A DNA stretch of 64,000 nucleotides. Source: Anastrepha obliqua (Eukaryota; Arthropoda; Insecta; Diptera; Tephritidae). Below, one piece after another: positions 11,341-23,359 of the stretch. The notes under the pieces are model-generated. The model was not told where the DNA came from and did not search any database. It saw only the letters and a list, made by a program, of their open reading frames with translations. The stretch lies in NCBI RefSeq assembly GCF_027943255.1, contig NC_072896.1, positions 46,092,501 through 46,156,500 on the forward strand. Reading direction: 5' to 3'. A program made the translations under genes and the position numbers. Every line of letters begins with the position of its first letter. The first letter of the stretch is position 1.

Positions 11341-13039
11341 TTAATGTTGAAAAAGGTTATGTATTTAGTTTGATCTGTCAAAAAAGCCCTATTGGAAAAA
11401 GTACCTCCTATCTTATCACCCTTTACAAAGCTTTCAATTTTTCCGAGCGGCACAAGGACGTCGATAGTTAAAGGCAGCGTACCTATTTTAACGACCATAT
11501 GTGTATGTATCAATACTACAATGCTTGGACTAGGATGCCATACTAACATATGCACATCAACCTGTGTGGGCTTTATATGCAAATATTTGTATAGTATGTA
11601 TGCTTATAAGCTAGTTGAATGCACCCAAGTTTTGCTTATTATAGTTATATATTGTGTTATTTCAATACTAACGGCATTATTTTTCAAGTGTGTTACAAAA
11701 TATGTATAAATGTACATATGTATAATATGTATTTCTGTACGTACTTAAGCTCTCGACTAGTGTTTTCTTGCTCTGTAGAAAAATAATGCAAAATTATATT
11801 TTTCCTTAAACAGCTTTGGGTGTACATATGTACACATATGTAGGGCATTCTACTGCTGTTGCAAATATACATATATACTTATATATGTATTAGTTTGTGC
11901 ATATGTTTGCATATGAAATTCCCTTAAGAGCATTTGAAGAGTTTGAAACAAATAAAAATCATCATAAGACAGGAGTTATGTACACATAACAGTAATAAAT
12001 ATTTTTGCAACACCCCCTCCGCATTTGCTCACAGTGGAATATATTGAATTATTCATGCAGATAATATTACATGCTGATATACCTATAACAAATATTTATT
12101 TGCAACCTGCAGGCCATTGCTCAAGGCATTGGGCAAAGGGGTCCGACTTAAACCCCAAAGTGTTGCTCAACAAGCACACATTTGTTCACACAACAACAAG
12201 TGTACAAACACGACAATGTAAATATGTATGCGTAGGCATATATGTGTGTGTGTTCAAATACAGTACGTAGAAGTGGTTACAAAAGTGGTAATACAAGTGC
12301 ACCTCGAGTGTATGCCCTTTGTGCTTAGCATTCCCTTCGCTTGTACGCGTTTGTTTACTTTTTATTATTTACACTTGCCGCACTTCACTGGCACACGAAA
12401 GGAAAGAAACATGAAAAGTTGCGCAGGCAAAAACTGAACTGTGTAAAAAGCGGACATAAGTAACTTGTCTTGCATAAACGCAGAAAAAAACCCAGCTACA
12501 CAATTGATTCAGGCGGCGCCGCAACGTCGTGGGACCTCAGAGTCAGCTAAATGGCCTAGTGGTAGGCTACAATGGTGCGAAAGAAATAAATGGTTGTAAA
12601 TAACAAATCCCAGGTCACATTTTTATTAGAATGTATGCTAAGGATCACTGGCGGCTGCCTTTCTAAGGACATTTGGATATTTGCCAATTTCAAGTGACTA
12701 AGTCGTATAAGAAACAGGAAACTCGATAGAACGGACTAATCAAGATTTCTCTTGAGTACTTTGACGCTACACACACAAATGCGCCTACAAAGGGTAGGTA
12801 AGTGTTTGCGAACTTTAACAGTAAACAATTGGCCGATTTGCAATTGAGGAAAACTTGAATTAATTTTTAAGAAATAAATTGAGCTTAATGTAGGGAATTT
12901 GTCACATACTTACTTAAGTAGGTATGGATGAGTACTTTTATTTATCTAGTGAACTTTTCTGTGATAGATGTAGTGGATATGTGATATATACGTGGCCTTG
13001 GCAAGGAAACCCCTTTTTTGGTTTTTTGTTTTAATTCAT
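11341..13039. other. AT-rich DNA with CATA/TGTA microsatellites
   Basis: Many short ACATATG/TATGTA runs, for example 11700-11735, 11820-11910 and 12225-12250. No coding family recognised. Confidence 0.45.
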
Positions 13040-13043
13040 TTAA

Positions 13044-13645
13044 AGGGTTAGGGGTAGCCAGAGGCCTGTGAAATTATGATATTCAATATTTTTTTGCTAG
13101 TCAATTTATTTTACAAAAAAAAAACCATAGCATTAATACATTATGTTTCGACTTGACTTTAGCAAAATTAAAAAAAAAAATAATAATAATTGTAAAAGTT
13201 ATCGCTGTTTGTATGAAACCCATTTCTCCAGAAGTCCCTTGCGGTGATCATCACAAGTCCTTGGATATTCATCTAGAGAAATTAGTTTTATTAATAGATA
13301 ATCGAGTGCCTGATTAAAATTAACAATATGGCGGCCTCAAGAAATATTTTTAAGATTTTCGAGAAAACAGCCGACAATTAATTATTAAAAACAAATCGAA
13401 AAAATTGGTGAAAAAAATATATCGATCAGGCACTAGTTTCTTATGTTTTTCAAAAGCGGTATACATTTTATTGAAATCTACCAAGCGGTTTTTAAGCCAC
13501 AACGAAGATCAGTTCAAAAACCATAGTTTTGAGAAAAACGCAAACGGAGCGCCCGAGCTCCCTTTGTTAATAGTTGAATAACTCGAAAAGTATTTGTTGA
13601 AAAAAAAAAAGTTTTTGAAAATTCTGACTACTCCTAACCCCGTAA
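13044..13645. mobile_element. TTAA-flanked non-autonomous element, copy B (~600 bp)
   Basis: Inverted relative to copy A at 5820-6264. The left end AGGGTTAGGGGTAGCC follows TTAA (13040-13043). The right end reads ATTCTGACTACTCCTAACC, matching the reverse complement of copy A's left end, and TTAA lies at 13646-13649. Shared internal blocks include CATCACAAGTCCTTGGA, GGCGGCCTCA and ATCAGGCACTAG. It is about 150 bp longer than copy A. The precise right border is uncertain by a few bases. Confidence 0.7.
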
Positions 13646-13649
13646 TTAA

Positions 13650-14295
13650 TTTATTTATTGCAATCTGTTTTTCACAACACGCAATATGTATCAAAAATTA
13701 AAAACTGAAACTAAAAATTAATTAATTTCAAACTAAATAATTAAAAAAATAATTAAATAATTATAAGTATTTTTTGTTGCAAAATCAATCGGAAGATTTG
13801 TAATTTTTACAAATGGCGTCATGTGTCTAACGTATTTGACACGCGCAAACCAGAGATCTGCAGTATAAAACAGCTTAGCAATGTTGTTTTTTATTTAGTA
13901 AAAAAGTTATTCATGATTAGTTTGGCGCCACCTTGTATTTTATTTTTCAATATCACTCGATAACCTAAGACCAACGTTGTTCTATCTTTCGTGCCCCATC
14001 AAGAATCAAGATTCCTGCAACCCTTCCTAACACGCGTTAGATTCAGGAGTGACCTTGGCCATTTTTTCGTATTTGGATGTATGTAAAACTCATGAAAATC
14101 GGTTGTAGAACAACGAAACTGCCAAAACTTTTGCAGGAATAACACACGATGAAGAACTATAAAATATAATTTTTCCATAAAAACATTATATGAAAACACA
14201 TTGTTCTGTAAAAATATATTTAAATTTCACAAAATAACTAATGAATCTTGTTTACCCTTCATAATTTTACATGCCATGTATCATTGCAGTCAGGG
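13650..14295. other. AT-rich DNA, no recognised gene
   Basis: Contains a short stretch (about 13905-13960) resembling the GCGCCACC part of the tandem repeat at 4144-4500. Nothing else assigned. Confidence 0.35.
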
Positions 14296-14299
14296 AGGA

Positions 14300-14830
14300 A
14301 GTGCTTGACCTTGCCCTAGCCTCTTCTTCATTGATGTATTGAATATCTGAGGATACGAGCTACATACCCAAATCTTGGAGGGCTGTGAGTGTTACTTTCA
14401 TACCCAAGGTAAAATCTCGCATGTATCCCCTAAGGTTTTGAAATCAATCAGCTCTCATCGTTCTTGCTGAAAGCTGAGACCCTGATTGACTTCCACTTGA
14501 GGAGTGTAATTCCTCGGGAGCGTTTAACGTACGCTCAACATTCTTATTTTAAGGACAGATCGGTGGAGTCGGCCGTGCACACTATTGTTGAGAATATAGA
14601 GGTGTCCCACTTTCGGAAAGACTTCACGGTTAGAGATTTCCTCGACATTGAGGGTGCTTTTAACAATGTCCTCAGGGTCGCAGGAGAGTGGGGCGGCGCC
14701 TCTCTCCGTCGGCAGGTGTTCTCTAGCCACTTCTCTGAGACTTGCTAGAGAAGTTGGTGAGGAGAGGCTGTAAGGTTATTGCTTACACAGATTACGTGGC
14801 ACTTATTGCCAGAGGATAGTTTTTATATAC
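14300..14830 (+). mobile_element. LOA-like LINE reverse-transcriptase fragment
   Basis: Blocks in order: SYIPKSWRAVSVTFIPK (near 14360-14410), IPRERLTYAQHSYFK, SVESAVHTIVENIE, then VRDFLDIEGAFNNV, the reverse-transcriptase motif A with its catalytic aspartate. Downstream, the RT jumps to GCKVIAYTDYVALIARG, motif C with the YADD equivalent changed to YTDY. Motif B is mostly lost, so there is an internal deletion. The wording FLDIEGAFNNV suggests the LOA/Lian group. A relic. Confidence 0.7.
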
Positions 14831-14837
14831 ACTAATG

Positions 14838-16235
14838 GTTGAATCTTGTGGCGAGCTGCTCCCACCCTTCACCGAGGAAGAGTTTAAAACCGCGGCAATA
14901 AGCCTCAAAAGAAACAAATCTCCAGGCCGAGATGGCATCCCAGCTAAAAGCTCTCAAACTTGTGGCTGAAAGCCGACCAGAGGTGATGCTCGACATTTAA
15001 AATGCATGCATTGCTTAATGCATCTTCTCTAAGCAGTGGAAAATACAGAAACTAATGCTGATCAGTAAGGGTAAAGGTGACTCAGCGCAACCGTCAGCTT
15101 GGCGTCCGCTTTGCATGCTGGACAAGGCCTGGAAATTGTTTAAGAAACTTATACAGCTTATAGACTTGCAGAGTCTGTTGAGAGAGCAGGAGAATTGTCA
15201 GCAAGGCGATACGGTATCCGCCGCGAAAATTAACCCTTGGTAGTAGAGGTAGGAAGCAGCGCTCAACGCATCCGCCACTACCCGAACCGCATCACCGTTC
15301 TGGCAACGCTTGATGTACGAAACGCCTTTAATAGCCTACGACGGATAGACATTATAAGGCACTACGAGAAAGATTTCGAATATCTGCATACCTGCTAAGG
15401 ATTCTCCAGAGCTACCTGAGCGAGTGCAAACTGCTGTTCGACACACCAGATGGCCAAAAAACAAAAGCGATAACGTCTGGCGCAGCTCTGGAATCTATTC
15501 TCGGCCCCGATCTCTGGAATCTGACCTACGATGAGATATTGAGCATAGAAATGCCAGTAGATACATATTTAGTATGATACGCGGACGATATAGTGGCGGT
15601 CATACCAGCTCGGAATACTGAGGACGCTAGAAGGTAGATGAAACAAGTCATGATAAGGACGCAAGGACCACGGCCTGGAACTCGCCAAACATATAACCGA
15701 AGTCATTCTTAGGGCAAGAGGTCACATGCCACTCGAGGTCAGCATGCAAATAGGCGACACGTCCTTAGTGACCCAAAAAGTAGTGAAATACTTAGGTATT
15801 CAACTTGACTGCAGGCTTTCTTTCTGGACCCAGATACGGCATACGGCTACCAAAGCAGCAAAGGTCACGGGTATGCTAAGTAGATTAATAGCAAACATCG
15901 GTGGGCCAACACACAGCAAAAGAAAGCTAATTATGGCGGCCACAAGCTCAATTCTCGTGTGCGGCAGCGAAGTATGGGGAATTGTGCTAAACTGCAAAGC
16001 CAAGCGCAAAGCACTGGAGACTGTGCAACGAACAGCGGCACTCAGAGTTGCCTCAGCTTACCGTACTGTCTCAGGCGCTGCAATTTTCGTGATGAGCGGT
16101 CAGATACGTGGGACTCCAAGAAGAAACACGTCATCACTAGGAGGGATCGTTTTAGTGGTCACACCACACGACGCAGTAGACGACGGTCGCTGTAAGTGCG
16201 AAATCATTTTTAACCCTACCTCACCCAGCAAAAAA
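14838..16235 (+). mobile_element. R1-clade-like LINE reverse transcriptase, decayed
   Basis: Follows the LOA-like piece directly. Recognisable blocks: AAISLKRNKSPGRDGIPA, LISKGKGDSAQPSAWRPL, ATLDVRNAFNSLR (motif A, about 15300-15340), SGAALESILGPDLWNLTYD (motif B region), YADDIVAVIPARN (motif C, about 15578-15612) and VVKYLGIQLDCRLSFW with SRLIANIGGPTHSKRK after it. The YADD box is intact but many frameshifts and stops split the frame; the longest open part is 15726-16337. The combination WRPLCMLD and YLGIQLD is typical of R1-type elements. No 5' end or ORF1 is visible. Confidence 0.75.
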
Positions 16236-16239
16236 AAAA

Positions 16240-16910
16240 AACAAAAAATGGTTGAATCTAGTTGTAAAATGGACCGCGAATTGCATCAAACTACTTCGAT
16301 ATTAGGCTCATTTAGGTTCCAGGTCAAAGCGGTATAGAGAGAAACTGCTGGGCTAATGAGCTGACGACGCATGGTAAGGATGGGCCTAGCATTAACTCAG
16401 CGCGCTTTGGGCTAGTGCGCAAACGTGCGAAATCGCGAGATCCTTCTGACCACGTGCAGATCGGGGGCGCTCTAAGGCTAACAAAGCTGCAGCTATCGAA
16501 TTGGGTAGGTATCCTTACCGGACATTGTACGTTAGGTGTCCATGCGGTTAGAATTGGGATTGCTTCAAGTTCTTTCTGTGTGGAGAACGAGTTGCCCTGC
16601 TCTCGTCGGACAAAGGTTTAGACATCTAGGCTCTCACTTCTTCGCTACATCGGCGGATATTGCAGGTTTAAATACCACACATCTGGTGAAATTCATCAGT
16701 AGCTTGAACGGCTTAATACAAACGTAAATCGCCACTGTTGGTCGTCATCCTCTAATCCAAGCTCCCTCTTCCTTTTTTTCCAGTTGCCTGGTTCCTTCCA
16801 TTCACTTCTCCTTTTCCCCTCCCCTCCCCCTATATAGTATCACAAAGGACAAATTTTAAATTTTTATACAAGTGGGCCCCTCGCAAGGTCAGCCATTTAA
16901 CCTAACCTGT
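16240..16910 (+). mobile_element. LINE 3' end: RNase H remnant, Cys/His tail and 3' UTR
   Basis: About 16310-16380 gives a degraded SGIEENCWANELTTHG, the end of an RNase H domain (usual SGIEGN..ADELAR.G). It is followed by LQLSNWVGILTGHCTLGVHA, as in LOA/I-type LINE C-termini. The rest is a non-coding tail with C/T-rich sequence ending in GTCAGCCATTTAACCTAACC near 16910, a 3' end form common in fly LINEs of this group. R1 elements usually lack RNase H, so this is probably a separate insertion from the previous feature. Confidence 0.6.
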
Positions 16911-18528
16911 CACTGCTTTTTCAGCGGAAACGAATTCTGAACAGTACGACACCAAGGGTTAAGTATTCTGTTTAACAGAGTAAAGCTCATATTGTTTTCA
17001 GTATTTCTTCAACCTTAAAAACCAGAACGCACACTCGTAGGTCAAAAGTCCGTATGAAGAAAATACTCCTGATTTCATTCTAAATAAAAGTGTTCGTAGT
17101 GTTACTTTTGGCCAAATCAATATTTTAAGAGATATTAGTCGACAAAGCCAACCACCATTATTTGGCAAATTCTCGGGCTTTAAGTCCAAACTGACTGTGT
17201 GTTTGCCCGCTAGAAATGCCCAGTTTTTTCGCTTAAATAACTTATTTCTTATACCCAAATCAATCGAAAATGCGTGCAGGTGACAAAAATAAATAAGTTA
17301 GCAAATCCAACAAAACTCGTGGGTGTTCCGATGAATGTGCACTAATACATAGGGACATATCCTTTCATACTCATGCGTACATACACATATACCATATGAC
17401 CCAATTCGACTTTGGTTGCAAACACTTTAATACAAATATCCACAGTATTGTTCAGTAGAAATTGAGTCATTCAATTGAAATCCACGAAATCTTGAGTACA
17501 CAAGCACACAGTTTCAATCGAAGAATGTTTGTTACAAGCATTTAACTCCTTTGTGCAATGAAATACTGCAAAAATAAAATAGAATAGCGCAAAAGTTCTT
17601 TCGCCACAAATGCTGTTGTAAGTAAAGATATTCTGCGACTTAACGATAACTTTTTGCAGAGTGCGTTAGTAGGCAGTTCGCACACGATCCAGCAGAGTCA
17701 ACGATCCATGAAATCCGTTTAGGATTCTCGGTTTTCCTTCACACCATGCACTGTTTGCTCTATGTGCCAGTGTTTCTGTGCTTTTTGTTGCTTTTTGCGT
17801 TTGTTCATTGGGCTTGCGCTGTTCGTTGTTCACATTCAACAATTTTTTCGCTTTAGCCATTCGCTGATTCCTTTAATTTATCATCGTCATATAAAATCGA
17901 TTAGAGTTGGTAATGCGACATTTGGGTTGCAATTATTTTTAAATACGAGTCCATTTGACAATTTCAATTTATCAACTCCCAAATGGGACTTGCAAAGATT
18001 TGCGTTTATTTGTTTGTTTTTTTTTCGGTTTTTTGTTTTCTTGTTTTATTTTCTTGAATTAGTTCACTAAAACATGAACAAGTTGTGCGCGAGAGTTGGC
18101 CAACAAACGCAGTCACTACAGACGCAAATCGAAATTGAACTTGCGATAAAGGGAAAGCGAGTAGAGATAATCCACAACTCTGCGGAAACCTCTACACCAG
18201 CGACTCTCAAACTTTTCTACTCGCGCACCATCTATGTAAAATATGGATTAGAGGCGGGCCATAACGCACTGCTGTGAATTTTACAATAAACGACACGCAC
18301 GCAATCTTGCCCATTGCACTTAACGCCTGAGGAGGGTTTCAAGGATAGGAAAAACAGTTGAGATGGGAATTCAGTTCTTTCCAGATCCCTTTGTGAATCT
18401 TGGCAGTTTATGGAGGAAATTTAGCTGGTCCAATTTCAATGCATCCGACTCAGGGGTATACCACCTAAATGCGGTGAAGATCGGACAGCGGCAGAGAAAA
18501 TGCTATGTACTATACTCTTTCGCCGATC
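16911..18528. other. no recognised element; possible unique DNA
   Basis: Lower repeat content than its surroundings. Short open frames (for example 16998-17258 minus and 17762-18070 plus) show no family motif. T-rich runs near 18010-18060. I cannot support a host exon here. Confidence 0.35.
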
Positions 18529-18834
18529 GGCCGACGTAGCCGAATGGGTTGGTGCGTGACTACCATTCGGATTTCAGAGAGAACGTAGTTTCGAATCTCG
18601 GTGAAAGATCAAAATGAAGAAAAAGTTTTTTATAATAGCGGCCGCCCCTCGGCAGGCACTGGCAAGCCTCTGAGTGTATTTCTGCCATGAAAAAGCTCGT
18701 CATAAAAAATATGTGCCGCTCGGAGTGGGCTTGAAATTGTAGGTCTCTCCATTCGTGGAACAACACCAAGACGCACATCACAAAAAGGAGGAGGAGCTCG
18801 GCCAAACACCCATAAAGGGTGAACGCGCCAAGAT
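18529..18834 (+). mobile_element. tRNA-derived SINE, most complete copy
   Basis: The 5' head is tRNA-like: an A-box-like TAGCCGAATGGGTTGG near 18537-18552 and a B-box-like GTTTCGAATCTC near 18588-18599, the internal RNA polymerase III promoter parts. The body carries CGGCCGCCCCTCGGCAGGCA, TTCTGCCATGAAAAAGCTC and GAGGAGGAGCTCGGCCAAAC, and ends in CACCCATAAAGGGTGAACGCG, a small hairpin. No protein is encoded; such elements move with LINE enzymes. Six other copies or parts are in the window. Confidence 0.85.
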
Positions 18835-19087
18835 GTACAAGAAGTAAGTGAAGATGTAGTGAAACTTCGATGATGGTCATATATCTATTGTGTCCCACAA
18901 TCAGTTTAATCAGGGCTCGTATCTCACTTCCTATATGCCTGAGAAGGAACACTCTGTTAGGTCATTTCAGGGAACATTTGGTTTGCAACGGCGCTTATAA
19001 TCTTTCTTAATGAAATCTTTGACCCGCCCGTCCTTACCTGCTTTCATTGGCCCTAAAATTGGCTCCGATCTCATTGGACCGTCCAAA

Positions 19088-19425
19088 GAGTCTAAGTTCG
19101 CTAATTCATCCCGAACTTACATCCCTGAACTATTTTTGAAGGAGCGCAAACAATTTCTAAGACCATGGCAGGTTGGCTGTCACTGTAGAGCCTGATTTTA
19201 TGCCTAGGATGGCATAGTTTTCCTTACGTCTGACGGACCGGGTCTGCTATGATTAGCGCTAAAAGTCTTCAATTCGACACTTCAAAGAATAACAGTTCGC
19301 TAACTCAGCACCAACTTACATTTCTGGAATATTTTTGCAAGTTCTAAGGCTTTTAAAACAGCCTGGGTGTGATTGCAGACGCTGATTTTATATCCAGTAT
19401 GACATAGTTTTCTTCATGTCTTTCA
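19088..19425. repeat. imperfect direct duplication, ~200-bp period
   Basis: Two segments (about 19088-19228 and 19285-19425) share the order GTTCGCTAA, CAACTTACAT, GAATATTTTTG-like, CAGG(T/C)TGG..GT, GCTGATTTTAT and ATGACATAGTTTTC. Divergence is substantial. No coding family assigned with confidence. Confidence 0.55.
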
Positions 19426-20473
19426 TCTCTTAAGCTTATGTGATTATTCGGACTCTGTAGTAGTACTTCACGGTACAGGATATTATTTTACAAAATACTG
19501 TGTATTTTTACTAAATTTCAGCAGTAATTTACTTGGTTTGTCGGCGTCACATACCACAGTTTGAGCAACGCTGCTCTACTCAGAGCCACTGTGATAAAAC
19601 AAGCAATAACATTGGTCATGCTACTGAATCAGGGCAATAGATGCCACATTCTTTCGTGCCTCCTTCGGATCAGCACAACTTCCACCACCAACCGCGTCTA
19701 GCTAACTTTTGTTTATTCCATAGCTGTATGTTGCTGTATCACATAAAAAAAACACTTTCAAATTCCACCAAATCAGCTTACTTGGTCAATGAGACCAACG
19801 GAGCTTCAACGCTTGTCGCACTCTTCCTCGCCTTGCCGCTGATTTACGCTATCACGGATGGACTAAGCAGCGTCCTGCTGAGGTTGGCTGGCGTTCCATC
19901 GAAGGGCAATAGAAGACGACAAACAAACAAATATGGGAGTAAATACATAAATAAAAACAAGCAAGCAATTCGTAAGTTAACCCAAAAAGCAGTCAGCGAG
20001 AAGTGTCAGTAAGAAGGGGAGCAAAACCGTGTCTTCATTTGTGTGGGTACGAAAGTGTGGTAAAGTGCACAAAGCGGCGAAAGCTTCAAATTCCAATTAT
20101 ATTCCATGAAATTCCCTATCGCGCGCTGACGGAATTGTTTGTTTTCTTTGAATTGCAAGACACAATTGAATCTAAGTGTTACAACCACTACTATTTACTC
20201 CATGTTGTTGTGTTGGTTATCATTGTTTTTGTAAAGTTAGTGCGAGCTTGTTGGCAAATGTATTTGTGTATGTGTACTTAACTCAGCACATTCGAAGGGC
20301 CACTCCTGTTTATTGGTGGCTGGATGTTGTTGTTTGTTGTCGCTACACAGTCGTTTGCTGTAACGCAACCACTTTAGCATATTGTCAACGACACCACGAC
20401 CCTACCATCTGTCTCGACGTTTGCCTCGCGGTTTAGGTGTATGGTTACAGTGGTTCAAATTATACAAAATCAC

Positions 20474-20785
20474 CAGGCGGTCTGCGTAGGTGAATGAGTT
20501 TTTGCGGAATGTGGCATTCGGTAGAGCCTGGGCTGGAAGTCCACAAATGGACATGAAACATCAAATGATAGAAAACCTTTTTTTCAGACAACGGGGGCTC
20601 CTTGTCACGTAATGACAAACGTCCAAGAATATTTCTATATTTCTGCCATGAGACAAACTAATAAAAAAAACATCAGCAAACAGAGACGACATAAGGCTGC
20701 AGGTATATACAATTGTAGAACCACATCAAGATGTACACTATAAATTGGAGGAGAAGCTCGGTCAAACACCCAACAAAGGATGTAC
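20474..20785 (+). mobile_element. tRNA-derived SINE, diverged subfamily copy
   Basis: Shares the 3' body with 18529-18834 (TTTCTGCCATGA, AACCACATCAAGATG, GGAGGAGAAGCTCGGTCAAAC, CACCCAACAAAGGATGTAC). The head GGCGGTCTGCGTAGGTGAATG is different, and ACATGAAACATCAAATGATA matches the copy at 61790-62013, suggesting a second subfamily with another tRNA-like head. Confidence 0.7.
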
Positions 20786-20804
20786 CATCATCATCATTGT
20801 TAGC

Positions 20805-21480
20805 TCAACGGCCCGGTCGGGGTATTGGCTTGTTGTGACATTTGTATCCAGGTCCAAATAGCTGAGCGTCTCTATATACACCATCCAACTATAGGAGTTT
20901 TGGTCTTCTTTTAGCTCTATTTCTTCTGCACGAACTTAGTAGGATTTTCTTCGGTGGATATTTTTCGTTTGCCCTTGTAATGCAGCCAGCGAATCGTAGA
21001 TGGTTAAGATTTATTGCCGCGACAATATCCGGGTGTTTATACAGTCTTTGTGGCTTGTGGTTGAATCGCATTCTTCAAATGCCGTTTTCGCAAACAGCGC
21101 AAAATATTTTTTTTGGATCTAGGATTTTGCGCTCAAAAACGTCGAGGCTCGTCAGCCTTGTTTAGTATCCAAGTTTCATTAGCGTATATAAGTACTGGTG
21201 CATTAAGGGTAAGATAAATGTGTAGTTATTTTCGCTGGCCTTCCAAGAATGCGACGGTTTTGATGTCTTTGCAACGCAAAGTAGCATCGGTTCGAGGCAA
21301 GTATTCTTTTATTAATTTCAGTCGTTATGTGGTTTTTATTGTCGACGTTGACAACGAGATATTTAAATTTCTGAACAATTTTGAAAATGTAAGGACCTCG
21401 TTTAAAACTTTGGGCTATGTTCTGCACTGCTTGGCCTTGCGGTGATGACATTGCTTTCGTCTTGTCTGCATAGTTCTTGT
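20805..21480 (-). mobile_element. RTE-like LINE reverse-transcriptase C-terminal fragment
   Basis: Minus-strand blocks: SPQGQAVQNIAQSFKRGPY, FKYLVVNVDNKNHITTEI (usual FKYLGVNV), NRCYFALQRHQNRRILGR, then KHPDIVAAINLNHLRFAGCI (usual LRWAGHI), NEKYPPKKILLS and RAKRRPKL. These are the connection and thumb region after the polymerase core of RTE/related endonuclease-reverse transcriptases. Frame shifts divide it into several frames. A relic directly next to a SINE end. Confidence 0.75.
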
Positions 21481-21614
21481 GACTCTATCAATTTTTATAC
21501 AGCATCTGACACTCGAAGTGTAACCAACTTCAGATGCACGAGCATCAGCTCGTCCAGAGTATTGTTTACAAGCGCGAGGAAACATTTTGCAGAGGGTAAA
21601 CGCAAAAAAAGAAA

Positions 21615-22085
21615 GTCAGTAATGAATTTCAAGCGTAATAGTGCGATTGCATTATATTTGGCTGAAAAGTCATAACCAGCGATTGTTCGAGAGCTCAAGC
21701 ACCTTAAAGTAAATACAGTTTTTGCTTATTGCACCGTTACTCGTTACAATGATACTGGTAGCATCGCGAAACGTCATGGAGGTGGTCATCAAAAGACTAC
21801 AACGTCACGTGAAATGGTTCAAAAAGTGAAGAAGCGACTTGAATGAAATCCTCGACGAAGTGCCAGTCAAAGGGCGAAAAAACTGAAAATATCTGACAAT
21901 AGGATCCAGCGTGGGCAGACAAATATTTCGGTGTGGCAGACCATGGACGTTTCAACAGGACTCGGGACCGTCTCACAAAGTTCGACTAAACCAAGAATGG
22001 CTAAAAAGAAACTTCCCGCACTTCATAATGTCCATTCAATGGCTCTCAAATTCAACAGACGCGAGTTACATTGTTTTCTTGTTTT
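21615..22085 (+). mobile_element. Tc1/mariner-superfamily transposase, internally deleted
   Basis: The N-terminal helix-turn-helix part reads NSAIALYLAEKS, IVRELKHLKVNTVFAYCTV, TRYNDTGSIAKRHGGGH and VQKVKKRLE. It then jumps to a C-terminal block WTFQQDSGPSHKVR, EWLKRNFPHFIM, the neighbourhood of the second catalytic aspartate (usual FQQDSAPSHKA). The first catalytic region is missing, and stops interrupt the frame (after AEKS and RLE). Sub-family not resolved. Confidence 0.65.
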
Positions 22086-22089
22086 TTTT

Positions 22090-22729
22090 TTCAAGGTTTT
22101 GTCTTACGGTAAAAATGTTGTATATAGTGATAATTCCCGATCAAAGGATGTACGCGCCCATTATATATTTGTGTATATGCAGTTTTATTTGAAGTTTTAA
22201 AAATTGATAAAATTTTAAGGTATTGACAATTTTGCAAAGGACCAGCGACATCAATATACTTTCCAGAAAAACACCTGTAATTGTTCAGCTGCTATTGTTG
22301 TAGTCACACCTGGCTGTTTCTTATTTTTGGTAATTTTAATAGTCCTCGGCATCTTATTTGAATATCTCTGATTATAACTGCTCTACGGCTTTATAGTTCC
22401 TCAGATATCGTTTTGTAATCATGATCAAAGCTGTTTTTTGGTTCCGTGATCTTTGTGCTGAATTTCGCACCTTCATTTTATACAACAAGGTTTTCACAAA
22501 AAACAGGATGGAAAGTCGATTCTCTCGAAATATAGAATATTAGAGGGATTTCCTTCGCTATTGAAATCTTCTTCTTCTAAAAGTCGCCATACTTACTAGC
22601 TCAAAAACCGTTTGTTCGTTTAAATGCTGATAAGCCGGTGGCCTTCATAGAGCTCATACAGTCCATCGTTTCACCTTCTACATGATATTGAAATTTGAAT
22701 AGGTCGAGTCAAGAAGCACCAAGATATTT
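22090..22729. other. no recognised feature
   Basis: AT-rich, with scattered stops in all frames and no element ends seen. Confidence 0.35.
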
Positions 22730-23100
22730 GGTGGCTCCTAAAACACTCAGGCTGAAAAGCCCATCTGAAATCCTCTGCAAAGAGATAGTCAAGGAGGAAA
22801 GGAGAAAAGTATCAAAGAAAGACATAGGAAAGAATAGAGACAAAGGTAGTTAGTCTTGGGAGAATTTTTCAGATTCTTGGCAAATCTTTAAATATCTTCC
22901 AGTTTTAGAAAATGAAAATTTCTCATTCTTACGACATCGGAACCCTAAATTCGTAGCTTTGGCAGGACATTCACAGAGAAAGTGTTCAGTGCTATCTGCC
23001 TGCCTCAATGATTCCAATGGTTGTCATATGCTGACCCCATGGGTTGTGTCCTGGAATAATACCTACCATCAACCGAACGTCTTTCCTTCCAAGTTTTAGT
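22730..23100 (-). mobile_element. LINE C-terminal fragment (cysteine-rich tail)
   Basis: Minus-strand frame near 22960-23000 reads ADSTEHFLCECPAKA, the conserved HFLC.CPA box after the RNase H domain of fly LINEs, followed by KICQESEKFSQD and LPLSLFLSMSFF. Upstream is a degraded HGVSI..PLESL. A relic; its relation to the RT pieces on either side is unclear. Confidence 0.6.
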
Positions 23101-23359
23101 ATTGAATTATCATTTATTCCCAAATTGCAACTTTTGCCAGTCTCCTTTGCAAAGCTGCGTAAGTCATGCGTACCAAGTGCAGACGGGTCCTCCTGAGCTA
23201 GGTTTTTGGATCAGTGAAACTTTTCACCGGAAGATTATCATTTTTATCTTTTTATTGCTCCTGAAGCATTCAGATTTATTGTCTTGCCTCATTTGTTTTT
23301 TAAAATCATCATCACTATTCTGGTTAATCTGTCTGGGATTTTGCATTTATGAAATATTG

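Noticed and set aside
12540..12600. TGGCCTAGTGGTAGGCTAC resembling a tRNA A-box region
   Set aside because: No matching B box or cloverleaf could be formed nearby.
16998..17258. 86-codon minus-strand open frame
   Set aside because: No motif or neighbouring support; composition typical of random open frames.
18560..18952. 130-codon minus-strand open frame
   Set aside because: It lies almost wholly within the SINE at 18529-18834, in antisense, so it is not a gene.
19641..20012. 123-codon open frame with an ATG and a hydrophobic stretch, followed by a GTAAG
   Set aside because: No family motif recognised, CAA/AAA-rich end looks like untranslated sequence, and no partner exon found. Could be chance.
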